Assembly (NCBI GenBank): GCA_020740775.1
Contig: JAHEWK010000018.1
Location: forward strand, 1,054,001 to 1,118,000
Direction of reading: 5' to 3'
DNA from: Ilyonectria destructans
Taxonomy: Eukaryota; Ascomycota; Sordariomycetes; Hypocreales; Nectriaceae
Length of the DNA stretch: 64,000 bases
Below are positions 1-11,546 of the stretch, piece after piece. How positions within the stretch are numbered: position 1 is the first letter of the stretch; each line of letters starts with the position of its first letter. Made by a program: the position numbers and the translations under genes. Under the pieces are notes generated by a model. It was not told the origin of the DNA and made no database searches. It saw nothing but the letters and a program-made list of their open reading frames with translations.

Positions 1-1439
1 AAATTGAATTCAAGCTGCTTTCGGGCATGTCTATTCAAGAACCATAAACCTCAATAGCCATTCGATTTATCAAGACTAGTATTCCTGTCCTCATCGGCTG
101 CTAATGGTCCTGTCTTTTATCATCAATATCCTCGATTAAGCGAACTTCTTGGGCGGTGTTTTGTCGAGCAATAACCACGTCACCGCTCATCATCAGACGG
201 ATAATGAACCCGTCATCGGTGCACACTAAGGGAGCTTCGGGCCTAGGGTACATGGCATTCCGGCTGTCCGGAATTTCTCAACTCCCTAGCGTCTTCATGG
301 TGTTTCGCGCAGCTTGACTTATTTCTTTATTTGGGAAAATGTCAGGGTTCACTACATTTGTCGCATCGAGTGAAGAAGAAATGTGGATAAGTCTTCTGCT
401 TATGATTGACGTCTGCAGCAGCTCCTAGGACCGCAGACTCAAGTTGGATCTGGAAACCTCGGTCACGAAGACCTGAGATCGGGAAACATATGTCCCGATT
501 TTTGAGTTTTTGACAAGGGAAGCCCTGTTCTTGGTCTGGAGAGATAGCCGCAGATGTCTCCAGTGGCTTCAAAATTCGACGACACATGTCCACAAGGATT
601 CAATATACACAATAGCGAGATTACGTGTTTTTAGGATAGATGCATGTAAAATCCTTAGCCTTCTTGAAATAGAAGCTTTGGTCATCAGGGCAGATGGGTT
701 TTCGAAAACGCCCCGAGTAGGCATGTTTCTTAATATTGCATCGATAAACATAACCGTTTTCACCCCCACTCTCAACTGCAGGACGGCAAGGTAGAAACCG
801 ACTGTCAAAGTTCATCCCTCCCCTGGGCCAAAAAGGTTTGCCTATCTCATAAGGGTTTCCAAGAACCCACAGGCTGGACACAATTCAGCCCGACATCATG
901 CCGCATCAGCTCCAACCACGTGGTGCGCCACACGACGCAGTCCAATGTGTTCGATGGCAGGGTTTCGTTGGCAGATAGGTAGGGGCTGGAATGGCTTCTT
1001 TTCTCGGGTGGAAGAATTACATTGCAATGGCTAAGATTTCCCCTCGACGAAGCACGTAGAGGCTTATCACCAGTCGTATTGGAAGTATACCCCAGCTCTC
1101 TCAATCGAATCTAGGCTGGGTCCCAGGAAGTAATGCATACTAATTTTTTTCAATTTCTTTTTAGCTTTACTTAGTATCACAGATAGTAATGCATACTATT
1201 CCATCGCAGATCATCGCCCGATTTTATTAACATTCGCCGTACCATGGATCTAATCGCACTGGTGGTGCTTACATAAACAAATCCCAGGACGGTCGCCCCC
1301 ACTTGGGCGGTTTGGGCGATGGGCATCATCCCTAGTTTTGTTTCCTTCACCGTTCACTCATTCTCACCGGTTCCAAGCACAGCTCCTTGAAAATTTCCAG
1401 CGAAAATAGTTTTGTCATCGACTTGCTCTTTATTCTGGC
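1..1439. other. Gene-poor flank, no gene recognised
   Basis: Open frames here are short (under 95 codons), overlap each other on both strands and show no recognisable motif. The last few hundred bases probably contain the promoter and 5' leader of the F-box gene starting at 1440. A gene ending outside the left edge cannot be excluded. Confidence 0.5.
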
Positions 1440-3697
1440 ATGACGGACTATGCTTGCGCCTTGTGCGGGTGGTTCATCCCCCGTCGAACTGACTCCGTTT
1501 CCTGGTTACATGAGTTCCGTGGTCGTACGTGAAATGTTGAGTCTCGATGACAAGCATATCCTAACTGATAATAGTCTGTTCTGGTCCAGAGGGCATTATT
1601 CTCACAGGTGTGGGGCTGAACGAAGATCCATTCGAGCAAGGAGAACCTTTAGTCGCTCCCACAGATCGTGATGGTCGGTGGGATGATTTGGACTATAACA
1701 GCCCTCCCGAACACCAGTTCACCGCCATGGGAGAAAATGACCAAGGCCTGGGTCGCTATGGATTCTTATTTCACGAAGCATGTTGGTCTCTCCTAGAGAC
1801 TGTCTTCCTCCCTGGGGCCGTACCGTGCGAGCGGCTATTCGACATTTGCAGGTCATTCCCCCTTGTTCGATACCACGAGGGCTGCATCAGCTGGGGCCAT
1901 GATTATGCGGGTGCAATTCAAACAAACGATTTGAACATCTTTCCATGGGAGCACAGCCACGAGGAACTCGGGGAATTCGAACCTGACTCAATCTTCAGTA
2001 CTGATCCCTATCATGGTGGAGATGCCAAGTGGATTCTTACAACCATCCCTGAACAACCGCCCGGGGAGCTCCCGCCGTCTTCAAACGCGATATATCGTCG
2101 AAAGGACTGCTTCAGTTCGCTCCCAATCGAGCTTCTCTCGGCTATCGCAGTGGAGATGTCAACGTGTGATTTTTTGAACGCACGGCTGGCATCAAGATCG
2201 TTCTGGCCAATATTTGACGACTACCACTTCTGGGCGTCAAGATTCAAACATGGGTCCGAGCGTCCATGGATCTTCGAGAGACGGGATGATGATAAACGTC
2301 ATAATTGGCGGTGGATATATCGTCAAACTCAAACCGCCCTTCTGAGCTTTCCTCTCAAGAACAGGAAACGGATTTGGGGACTTGCTCATAAGCTCCTAGA
2401 CATTGTTCAGCTCCGCTGGACTGAGCTCACTGGATCACCCCTGGTGCTCTCTGCGGACAAAAAAATGACTTCACGTGCATCTGGTTATTTGTGGAAGGAC
2501 AACCAAGACAACCCCTGCTATTCTCTAGGGGAAGGCTGTCGAATCCTTCATCGTCAGTCCGTTCCCATTTCACCAACCACAGCACACTTCTCTATCTTCT
2601 CCGTACACCTTGGGGACAGGGTGTACATTTGCGGAATCACAATCACCTCTGTCGAAGGAGTCGTCATTAACCTAGGCTACCAATCCGAGAACAAAAGTTC
2701 CGTCGAGATATCCGGCGAAATCACAGGATTCGTTCTTGCAATAGGATATAGAGGTATCCAAGCCATTCAATGCGTCGTAGGTGGCAATCAAAAGACCGCA
2801 TGGCTAGGATGCCCTGGAGAGGTCCCTCATACACAGTGTCTCGTCATGTCGAGCCGTATTATTGCAATCGAAGCTGGCTTTGATGTACAGTCTATCCCGT
2901 CGAGGTCGATTCTTAGCTAATCCATTTAACAGGCATGCAAGCTCGTCAGCTTGGCTGTGTGTCCGGAGCTACCCAACCCGATAAAAGAAGTTGTTAATGA
3001 CGAACAATTAAGAACGTCGGGGCTGTGGTATCCCGAGGCACCAGGCCCATCTCTCTGTCTTAACGTCCCAACAATGACACAAGTCCGCGACTACATCAAT
3101 TTCAGCGGGTACAAGCCATTTCTCTGGACGCTATTCGGCGGGCCTGGTGGCATCTATCTTCCACACCTGACCCATATGTCGGCCGACACCGCCGTCGGTC
3201 GAATCAATTTCTTTTACGACCAGGATGTCCCACCACACTTCAAATCTCTAGGTCGTTCCACCTATTCAAATGGAGTTCACAAATTTCCTATTGACGGCAA
3301 AGGTGGCGAGCGCATCATTGGAGTGGAGGTGTATCGTCTCAATCTCAGATCTCCAAATACCCCTGCGGGAGGGGAAGGAACCTTTCTTGGGTTCAAGGTG
3401 AGTGATTCTATTCTGACGTCGACATCTGGCATGGCCTCACATGTAATCCCCCAATAGGTTTACACGAACCGTCAAAGGTCCTGTCTCTTTTTCTATGAGC
3501 CGAGGTGGTTGCAAATGCCTGGTGTCTCGTCGACACTTACCAAAACACCGGGAAAGACAATTACGGGCCTCTACGTTTGCCAGGTACCTTCAAGATCTGT
3601 TCGTCTGAATCAAACTAGACTAACCGTGCTGTGTTAGGCGGAAAAAACAACGTTCCGGGATCTAGGCGTCATCTCGGAGGCGTTGGGTCATGAATGA
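1440..3697 (+). CDS. F-box protein with fungal DUF7600-type C-terminal domain
   Basis: Likely substrate-recognition subunit of an SCF ubiquitin ligase. Model of five exons: 1440-1524, 1575-2884, 2933-3397, 3458-3583, 3638-3697 (681 aa). All four introns are GT-AG, 48-60 bp, with CTAAC/CTAAT-like branch points, and the frame is kept throughout. The N-terminus carries a Cys pair (CALCG) followed by a region typical of this fungal family. The F-box is at about residues 206-250 (LPIELLSAI, then a WASRF segment). After it comes the long C-terminal module with GFD and KLVSLAV across intron 2. A 436-codon frame alone would miss the first exon, because the downstream frame opens at a GTG inside exon 2. 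The ubiquitin-ligase role is inferred from the F-box; the substrate is unknown. Confidence 0.82.
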
Positions 3698-4229
3698 GTG
3701 CGGATGCAATACAATCGCACAATCAGAGAACACGAAATCCATAAAATAGAGCAGAAATATACCCGTGACGGAAAGCGAAAGGGCGAAACGAAGGCGAAAC
3801 GAGTAGTCCTACCGGCATGGACCGGTTGAAACCATAATCGGGTCTCCGAGTTTCACTGGGTTCGGGAGTCACCCGCGCCAAAATAGCTGAGACAACTCAT
3901 ATGTCTGCCAGGGCTTGAGAAATCATTACATAAATGATGTAGATAAACGAAGCCTACATATGCAATTTTCCAGTAATCTGATATCGTAGCATACATACGA
4001 ATATTCTTAGCCGTTTTCTCCCTTTATGCACCGCACATGTACTGTGGCGGGTATTCGGCTTCGGGTGCAGGGTAGTGGAGCGCAACCCTGCATCACTTTA
4101 CTCTTTCTATTCCTGAGCTAGCTGTCCTTTCTGATGGAATTCTCATCAACTAAATGGTTTATTCCGGTTAAATTTGTTCCGAAACCTGTTGTCTCCAGTC
4201 CAATAAGATCCATTTCGGCAACCAAGGCA
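3698..4229. other. Convergent intergenic region, nothing recognised
   Basis: This region lies between the 3' ends of the F-box gene (plus) and the DOMON-b561 gene (minus). It should hold both 3' UTRs. No ORF, RNA gene or repeat was recognised. Confidence 0.5.
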
Positions 4230-5645
4230 TTAATCCCGGCTGTCTACATCGCGTGCATCGACCTCCCGCATCCTAAACCACTCGTCCTGGGATTGCATCA
4301 AGTCTGAGTGCTCTTCAGGCTCTAGAAATTCATCCTCACAAGCCGATCTGGTCGAGCTAAGTCCTTTTCCGCGCTGAAACTTGCGACGCAAAGCCAGCAC
4401 TGCCCCAGCAAGGTACAAAATGGCAATAATCCCACTCGCGACAGAGTACACAACTATGTACTTCACCGGGGCACTCGCGAGTTGTAATCCTAGTCCTCCA
4501 TTTATAATCCCAAGAGCCATGAGAACTCGACCATACCAAATATGGGCGTAGCTGACGAGTCCTCGTCGTTGGTGTTTGAGGTAGTGCTTGTGATGTGCCC
4601 ACCCTAGGATGGGCTGGAAGCTCAACAATACACAGACGATGGCGCCTAGTATCGTGTGACTCTCGTGTCCCCACTGGAAATATTTATTAGAAAATGCTGG
4701 ACGTATTATGGGCAAAGGTAGTATGGGCCACTTACGGAACCATCATGTTGAGAAATTACGAAGCCAATACCGAAGCCAGCCCACATGGCCAAGAAGGCAA
4801 GACTCTGCCAGGTGGCGTGAACGAGCCATTTTCCGAGGAGGGGCATAAGGAGAGCCCCAACAGGGTATGCAATGACGAACACGATCGCCATTATAACTCC
4901 ATGAGCATTCGCGAGGCGGTCGTCGTCATCCCCACTCGACCCTGAATCAACCGCGTTGCCAGATTCGTTGCTACTGGCCGAGTTCGTAAAGGGGTTTCCG
5001 GTCGAGCTGAAAGTCGCTTGTGCAAAGTTGACATCGAAAATGTTATAGTCGTCGTGTTGTTGGATGCTTTCTGAGGGGCTCGTCGAGTCGAGTGCACTGC
5101 CCTGCTTCCAAGCCGCGATCCAAGAGTTGGAACCGGAGAGATCCAGCCCAGAACAGTCCCCACACCTGATGTTAGCTATCATCGTGTTGTTGGCAACGCC
5201 AGATCCATCGATGAGCGTCACTCCGCTTCTTTTTGTATAATGCGGCATGGTATGTCCCGAGGTTGTCCTTGTGCTCAGTGTCACATTTCCCTTGCCATCC
5301 TGGTAAACCAAGAACATCTCGGCCCCCGCCATTCTCGAGCCAATTCCGAGCGCCACCCACTGGTAGGTGGTTGGAGCCTGGATCTGGAAGTATACATCTC
5401 CAGAGCCTGACGTTGCGGCTGCTTCCGGCACTCCCCAGCGGAAACATGCATTTTGGCTCTTTGGACAGTACGAAGAAGTCGTTGCTGATGTAACATGGGA
5501 GTCTGCGGGGTCGAAATCAGTACGTCAGAAAGTCCTCTTGAGCAAATTCCAATGCCTGGGGTGTGCGAGAGAGGGCGCTGTCGCAGGGGATTTTCTTACA
5601 CGATACTAGAAGTATAGCCACTGCACTGACAATTGCCGACTTCAT
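4230..5645 (-). CDS. Secreted/membrane DOMON (CDH-type cytochrome) plus cytochrome b561 protein
   Basis: Predicted heme-binding transmembrane electron-transfer protein, 418 aa, from three exons: 5600-5645, 4736-5502, 4674-side exon 4230-4673. The signal peptide (MKSAIVSAVAILLVS) is entirely in the tiny first exon. Residues about 25-200 resemble the cellobiose-dehydrogenase cytochrome/DOMON domain (YCPK, ACFRWG, QWVALGIGSRM, an SWIAAW core). An Asp/Ser-rich linker follows, then five hydrophobic segments with four b561-type histidines at about 216 (HGVIM), 244 (HATWQ), 277 (HESHTILG) and 315 (HIWYGR). The last exon ends in a charged cytoplasmic tail. The family is known as DOMON-b561 iron-reductase-like proteins. 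The physiological acceptor is not shown. A TATA-like sequence lies about 80 bp upstream. Confidence 0.87.
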
Positions 5646-7203
5646 TGTGTACCTAGGGGTAATCGAAGGTTTGCTGTGAATGAAAGGGAATACGGACCAC
5701 GGAGAAGGCCATTGGTGTGATCATATATACACAGGCTACATCCGTTAACGTATGAGCTAGAACAGCCTTAAGCCATGGCTCTCGCTGCAAGCCCTCTTTG
5801 CTTTTTCAGGACCTCCGTGGCTTGTGAACGAACGCCATCGTCAGCCAATGCCCAACACCGCCTGTCAGCCCATCCCAACACAAGAAAAAGCCATTGTATG
5901 ATTTCAGACTGCGTCTCCGCCACGCTGTTGCATCAACGGGCATCTAGCCAAGGCGATAGCAAGGTGTGGCTTCTCGGATGTGTGTGTTCCCATCAGGCTA
6001 ATACATAACATAAGCTCAGCCTTGAAATAACCACAAATCATGACCTCACGATGGCGGTCCCATCATCGCCGGGGTAGCATAGCCCCAACGCCATATGCTT
6101 ATTATTCACTAGCTCTTCCCTAATAAACCGCCTCTTTTACTCCGCCTTATAACCAGCGGGTAAGTCGGCAATCCGGGACTTGGCCACTGGTCGGCTTTCA
6201 TTCGTCGCCAGAAATTCCAATTGCGGAATCTCCAATCATGAAGCGGGACATTGTCAGCACCTCGGTCTAGACCGCGCCAATTTGAGATACACATCAGCCT
6301 CAAAATCCCGGTCCATCACGGCCGGGCCCTTCCAGGCACAATACTCCAAGCTGGATTGGCTTGAGCCACTCGACTAACGCGAGGACGGCACTTGCAAGGA
6401 GGCTTCCCGGGAACGCCACTGGGTCATCGCCCACAGGCCGTCCTCAACGCGTATCGTTCACAATCTTTATTCTTTCTTTTTCATTTTCAGCCGTTATTTG
6501 GGTCATCAGATCACTTCCTTTGGCCCATGGCTTGGTTTTGCATGTCATTCGATCGTCGCAACACTTCAACTTGTCGGCTTAACCACACGCTGACGCCTGT
6601 CCTCATTGAATGATGCACTTTGGTAGTTACGTTGTCCTCGTCACCCGTGATGCTCTTGCATTTGAGTGGAGGCAATGTTGACACAAACTTCAAAATGCAC
6701 GCCACAGTCGTCTATTCCAATGGTCTCAGACGCTAAGTTAAGTGACAACAGTCAGAATTGGCATGTCATCCCGCTGATGGGCTCTGGATAAAATGTATTT
6801 ACGCAGTGCAATGTACCATCTAACCCAGCTCTGGCAGATGTATCTACGCGTTTAGTCTCAGAGGTCCAACTTCCGCATCTCTCTCATTTGCCCAGTTGCA
6901 AGCGAGAAATTACTTACACTTCCCATCCTTGCGATTCTTCAGTCCCATTCATCATTGACAGTCTCGCCTGCAGCCCTAATACATGCCCCAATGCGATAGC
7001 GACTCGTGACGTCCACGGGGGCGAACAGGCATCTATAGCGGTGCTATTAGCTGTGGTCCAGTTGTATTCTTCAATCTAGGTGAATGCACATGGGAACAGT
7101 AAAAGACTCTACTAGATGATCGCAAGTCGACCGGCTGATGACGATAGAAATTTGCATACTGGGCTTATGTACTGTAAAGTCGAGTCGGTTCTTCATTCCT
7201 ATT
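5646..7203. other. Long intergenic region upstream of the DOMON gene
   Basis: Apart from the TATA-like site near the DOMON gene, no coding region was recognised. Frames are below 85 codons and have no family signature. The interval ends at the tRNA gene. Confidence 0.5.
5722..5730 (-). promoter_or_regulatory. TATA-like element of the DOMON-b561 gene
   Basis: Read on the minus strand this is TATATATGA. It lies about 77-85 bp upstream of the ATG at 5645, a normal fungal distance. It is inferred from position and sequence only. Confidence 0.35.
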
Positions 7204-7305
7204 GGTGAGATGGCCGAGTTGGTTATGGCGCCAGGTTAAGGTTAACCTTGACAACTAAATTTCCTGGTGGAGCAATCCTCCTGGGTTCGAATCCCAGTCT
7301 CATCA
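7204..7305 (+). tRNA. tRNA-Leu(AAG) with a 20-nt intron
   Basis: The acceptor stem GGTGAGA (7204-7210) pairs with TCTCATC (7298-7304), with discriminator A at 7305. The D stem is GCC/GGC. The anticodon stem CCAGG (7231-7235) pairs with CCTGG (7263-7267). Loop TTAAG gives anticodon AAG at 7238-7240, with G37 at 7241. An intron of about 20 nt occupies roughly 7242-7261, the standard position after base 37. A long variable arm (GGAG...CTCC type) and T arm CTGGG-TTCGAAT-CCCAG confirm a type II leucine tRNA. A T-rich Pol III terminator follows directly at 7306-7313. Confidence 0.93.
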
Positions 7306-7716
7306 TTTCTTTTTGTCTTTTCTTCCATTTTTTTTTTTACAGTATTCGATCCTGGGAATCTCGTGCGTGATTGCGAAGCTGCATGCGCCATGGAATAAGC
7401 TCTTCGCTGGTATTGATTTGAATCCTAGGCCTCGATTTTGGGATGAAGTAAGATAACCAGAATGACCCGGCCTTGATAATAGCAGAAAGTGACGCCAGCA
7501 GTCATCTGTGCAGTATTGTTTGACGCAGAACCCTAAATATAGCATCCTAAACGTAGCGGCCTAAACCCAGTGGCCTAAAGGCAGCATAATTTTGCTTAAA
7601 AAGGTTCACCGAGGGAAATAGCTACTTACACGTTGAAACCGCTCGAGGACCTGTATTTTTGCCGTTTGCCTAAGTGTCTATCTGGTCTCCTTAACCATGG
7701 TCGTCGTTTATTACAA
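7306..7716. other. tRNA terminator and convergent spacer
   Basis: This begins with the T-rich Pol III terminator of the tRNA (TTTCTTTTT), followed by a second long T run near 7328. The rest is likely the 3' UTR of the minus-strand metallophosphoesterase. No gene was recognised. Confidence 0.5.
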
Positions 7717-8883
7717 CTAATAGGCTCCGAGATTATGGTTCAACCAGTCTTTTTTAACATTCTTCGCTCTTTTCACTAACGATTTAATATTCGGCTCATA
7801 TTCTTCGTCTCTTGTTTTTCTCTTCTCATTTTTCCGTTCGCTGATTTCATTTTCCACCGCAGAGTTACTCTGTGCAGGTAGCAGTTCAATATCGACCAGC
7901 CAAGGAAGTTGCATTGGCTGATCATCGGCATCTCCTTTAATCGAAGCGTTCACAAATAGAGTCTGCTTCCCATTGGTGAGTGGGTTTCCGTCACCAGCGC
8001 AGTGACTTGTGCGGTAGCATCTGTCCTTAATGCATGCTTTGGCCTTGTTTGCCTTCTCCAAAGCTGTGTTGTCATCGTCAAACTTTGATCGCTTAAGACC
8101 CGAGAGATTTTCGATAAGAACAGACTTATTGTTGTCAATGTCAATGAAGTGCGATGGAATCTCGCTGGTCTTTTCCCTCCAGCTCACCAACCTTCCTCCC
8201 CATCCCTCGTGGATGTGACCAAAGCAATGCAACTTCGGACGTGTCATGGCGACAGCGGCGAAGAGGTCGGGACAGCCAACGCGCTTTCTTGATTCCATCA
8301 GGTCCATAACCCCCCTAGGAGGGCCATGTGTGATGACAACATCTGTTCCATCTTGTATAGGATAGTTGTGGCCATCTCGGGGATGATATTGAAACCCCCA
8401 GTCATTGAGCGAAGGTGTGAAGGGACTTGTAAATACCCTCAATAATGCTCCATTCTCCAGTTTGAACCGATGGGTCCCTTCGTTCAAGAAAATGATGCCT
8501 TCTTGCTTCGCCTCTTCAAATAGCTGACTCACTTCTCCCCAGCTACCATACTCCTTGGTCACCAACTCTGGTTCTAATGGCGGGCGGACTTCGGCGACCT
8601 TTTTCTTGAACATCAGTATGTTTAGGGTAAAATCGTGATTTCCAGCGATGACAAGCTTTAATGGGGCATTGAGACTTCGAAGAAGTTCTAGTGATGTTCG
8701 GAACTCGGCAAGTTTGGACTCTTCCGTGAGGTCCCCGCAGTGAATCGCAACGTCAGCATGATGGTGGGGGTGACGATCAGCTGAGAAACTCAAGCCATGA
8801 GTGTCCGATAGGATAAGGAATCGCGTCTTGATGGATGTCATGGTGTCTTGCTTCACTCGAGTAGGTAGAATACGCCGGATCAC
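7717..8883 (-). CDS. Calcineurin-like metallophosphoesterase (MPPED/UPF0046-like)
   Basis: Single-exon gene of 388 codons. An internal ATG at 8841 (MTSIKTRF) is at least as likely as the first ATG at 8883, because the conserved domain begins right after it. All metal-binding blocks of the superfamily are present in order: DTHG (about residues 27-30), CGDLTEES, AGNHDFT, ITHGPPRG and GHIHEGWG. It is therefore expected to be a binuclear-metal phosphoesterase. The substrate cannot be told. The C-terminal third (a Cys/His-containing insert, then a Lys/Arg-rich stretch with KRAKNVKK) is outside the domain and looks disordered, with a possible nuclear-targeting signal. Confidence 0.88.
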   Translation of the reverse strand: MIRRILPTRVKQDTMTSIKTRFLILSDTHGLSFSADRHPHHHADVAIHCGDLTEESKLAEFRTSLELLRSLNAPLKLVIAGNHDFTLNILMFKKKVAEVRPPLEPELVTKEYGSWGEVSQLFEEAKQEGIIFLNEGTHRFKLENGALLRVFTSPFTPSLNDWGFQYHPRDGHNYPIQDGTDVVITHGPPRGVMDLMESRKRVGCPDLFAAVAMTRPKLHCFGHIHEGWGGRLVSWREKTSEIPSHFIDIDNNKSVLIENLSGLKRSKFDDDNTALEKANKAKACIKDRCYRTSHCAGDGNPLTNGKQTLFVNASIKGDADDQPMQLPWLVDIELLPAQSNSAVENEISERKNEKRKTRDEEYEPNIKSLVKRAKNVKKDWLNHNLGAY

Positions 8884-9434
8884 AACCTCGTTCGGTGGAG
8901 AATGTTGAAAGTTATGATGGACTTGAAAATTGTGACAAGCTGAGGAGCAAGAGGTGGTATTTATTTACCCATTTTTTCCGCAGGCAGCTAGGCCACCATC
9001 TATGGCTATTAACGTTGGAGACGGAAGGGTTGAATTAAAAGCTTAAGCTAAAGGTAAGTGTGCAACAACCTGGCTGTCTGCATGGGCTATTGTATCTTCT
9101 GGTACTGGGTGTCTAAATGCCTGCGCCTATTGTTTGCAACCCCTGTGTGACTTTGATCTATCTGATGACATTGGGTAAAACTTAAAAAAAACCGAGTTGG
9201 CCTATTCTCAAAACCTTTGTGAAGATGACTCTACCGCGGTCGACTTCGCTAACCATCAGGGTCTGAGATGGGCCGCAGTACTGGTCAGAAAGGATGGGTC
9301 CATGTATGGACACGCATAACATGAGTCATGTATTAGCAGCTATGGAAGATATGATTCGTCAAACTCGCTTAAAAGAATGCGCGATTGTGATGCTCTGCCT
9401 CTCGCCTTCGCTTCAACAACCTCAGACGGGATGC
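8884..9434. other. Intergenic region
   Basis: This contains the promoter of the metallophosphoesterase and the 3' flank of the O-methyltransferase. No further gene was recognised. Confidence 0.5.
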
Positions 9435-11015
9435 TCAGGACGCCCTCTTAAGCCTTGCCTCCACACACCCGCCTGGAACGCCAACTGCACGCCACGTCTG
9501 CACAAGTTCAAGACCCGCCGCCTCGAACATCTTCTGGAAGCCTGCTTCGGTGCGCTCCTTGCCGCCCATGGTCATGACAGCCTGGTCGAGAACGGCAGAA
9601 GCAAAGTCGGCCTCGCCCACACGCGGGGCCAAGACCATCTCGCAGATGAGAACACGGGACTCGGACGACATTGCTTCGGCGAGACGCTTCAAAATCTCGA
9701 TGCCGACGTGGTCGGCATAATCGTGGAGAATCATGCGCATGAAGTAGGCTTTGGCTCCTGGATTGTTCAGTTAGCATCAGTCTGAACAAAACCGAGACAC
9801 ATCGTCCTATACCCTTAATAGGCTGCTCGGTCATGAAATCATGGTCAAGGAGCTGGAACTCAGGAGTCTGTGATTTGGCAAGCTGGATCATCTCGGGCCT
9901 TTCCTGGAGCACGCAGTTCTTCGGCGATAGCTCTGGGTGGGCTGCCAGAATCTTGTTGAGCACGACACCCTCGCCGCCACCAACGTCTACCAGTTCTACA
10001 ATGCCCTTTTTGTCGTCTTCTGGGCTGTTTTTGAGGGTGCTAAAGTCGAAATGGCCGGTAACTGGAATTGCGACATCGATACCTGCCATGCCAGTTTGGA
10101 ATGTCTGCAATTTCTCCGGGTTCTGCATCATGATGCTCCATACCGGCGTTCCCTCCTGCTTGTGGTAGGCGGTATACGGGTTCCTCAGTGGGTCATCGGG
10201 CTCAGTGAACTTGCCGCTGGAAACGAGATACTCGTCAAAGTCGTGCATGTTCTTAAACCACTCATCGTACCTATGCGGGGTAAGAATGACATTTTGGACG
10301 AGATGACGCAGCCATTTCACAGGGCAGAGGAACTCTTACATGGCAAGGAACAAGTGGCCGGGTGCGGGCTTGTCTAAGATGTAGGCAAGAGAAAATTTGG
10401 TGTGCTTGTACTCTCCGCCATCAGGTTCTGTCTGGTCGAGGAAGCCAGAGGCGACTGTGTTTGTGATGAGCTGATGACAACGGTCCGATTATTAGTGAAG
10501 TGAGACGGGTTGACTCACCTAATACACGACCCATTCGTTCTAAAAAATACAACATTAGCTGCTTTCTGGCACTAGTGGTTTGAGAGAGGGCATTCGTACC
10601 CAAGAGCGAGTCTTGAACGCTGGTAGCTTTGGAGAGGTCCTCCAGAGAGATAGATCCAGTGGCCGGGATAGCATCGAGGACTTTGAGTCTCATAAATGTC
10701 CTAACAGCAACGAGCTCTGCCATCTACGGCACAAAATAGTGTAAGCAATCGGCCGGACTGCATGCGACATCCCATGGCTAGACTGGGGGATGCCATCCTA
10801 AAGCACCCAGTACAGAATCATGGACTCACATTGAGGCCATGATAATTAGGCTTCTGGTCGGGCGTGATCAGTGCTTGAGTCAGTTCCTTTGCCTTGGCGA
10901 GGATCTGCACGCGCGACATGTATCCGTTCAGGTCGGGGGAATCGGAGTAAGCCTCTGCGACCTGGTTGAGGCTGCTGACGAGGTCCTCGACCTCTTTCTT
11001 AGTGGGGAGAGCCAT
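9435..11015 (-). CDS. SAM-dependent O-methyltransferase (fungal secondary-metabolite type)
   Basis: Predicted small-molecule O-methyltransferase, 411 aa, in six exons: 10830-11015, 10600-10723, 10526-10539, 10340-10470, 9813-10270, 9435-9757. The N-terminal dimerisation/winged-helix part (TFMRLKVLDAIPATGS, LERMGR, GFLDQTEPDGG) precedes the Rossmann SAM domain (VELVDVGGGEGVVLNKIL). The catalytic-histidine block is MILHDYADHVG in the last exon, with the terminal AAGLELVQTW block. Most junctions are firmly fixed by frame. The weak point is the 14-nt third exon: the better-looking donor GTGAGT breaks the frame and GTATTA keeps it, so this junction needs RNA evidence. It is divergent from the LaeA-like methyltransferase across a 531-bp shared promoter. 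The substrate is unknown. Confidence 0.85.
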
Positions 11016-11546
11016 GATTCAGATGTAAGCGTATATGGAGATGTGGTAGCGCTGAGTGGTACGGAGCAATGCTAAGGATCAATTAAAGTGATACTTAAAA
11101 GAGCGGTATACCCATAGACGGCGTTGGAATGTGTGAGAGATCCGTAGCCGTGGTACGGGAATTTAGAGAGCTGGTCGTTTGGGTGTGGGCTGATACTCGG
11201 AGATTCGGACGCCCACAGCTACCCCTGGTCAAGTATCCATACCCACGCAGCAGTAGTACCCGCGGAACACGCCACTCCAACAGCAGGCTATGCCAGTCAC
11301 GGCTTACCGTCCGTGATAGCGTGAGGGGATTCAGGCCTCTCCGCTTCCCGCGGGTGGCCCATCCCTTGGCGAGCTGTCAAGCTCCAGACTATGAGCATGA
11401 TCGGCGCCGGCCGCCCCTCTCCCCACTCCCCTCTGGCTTGTGAATGTCCGATTGAACTCTAATTGCAAAGTTGGGATACCGACAGTCTGGGACTTCAATA
11501 CTGCAAGTGTGTTGCTGCTAACTCTGCTCTGCCAGCCTCGCCCATC
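11016..11546. promoter_or_regulatory. Shared divergent promoter of the two methyltransferase genes
   Basis: 531 bp separate the two start codons (11015 minus, 11547 plus), so both promoters must lie here. No specific operator could be assigned. Short frames in this stretch look like noise. Confidence 0.45.
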
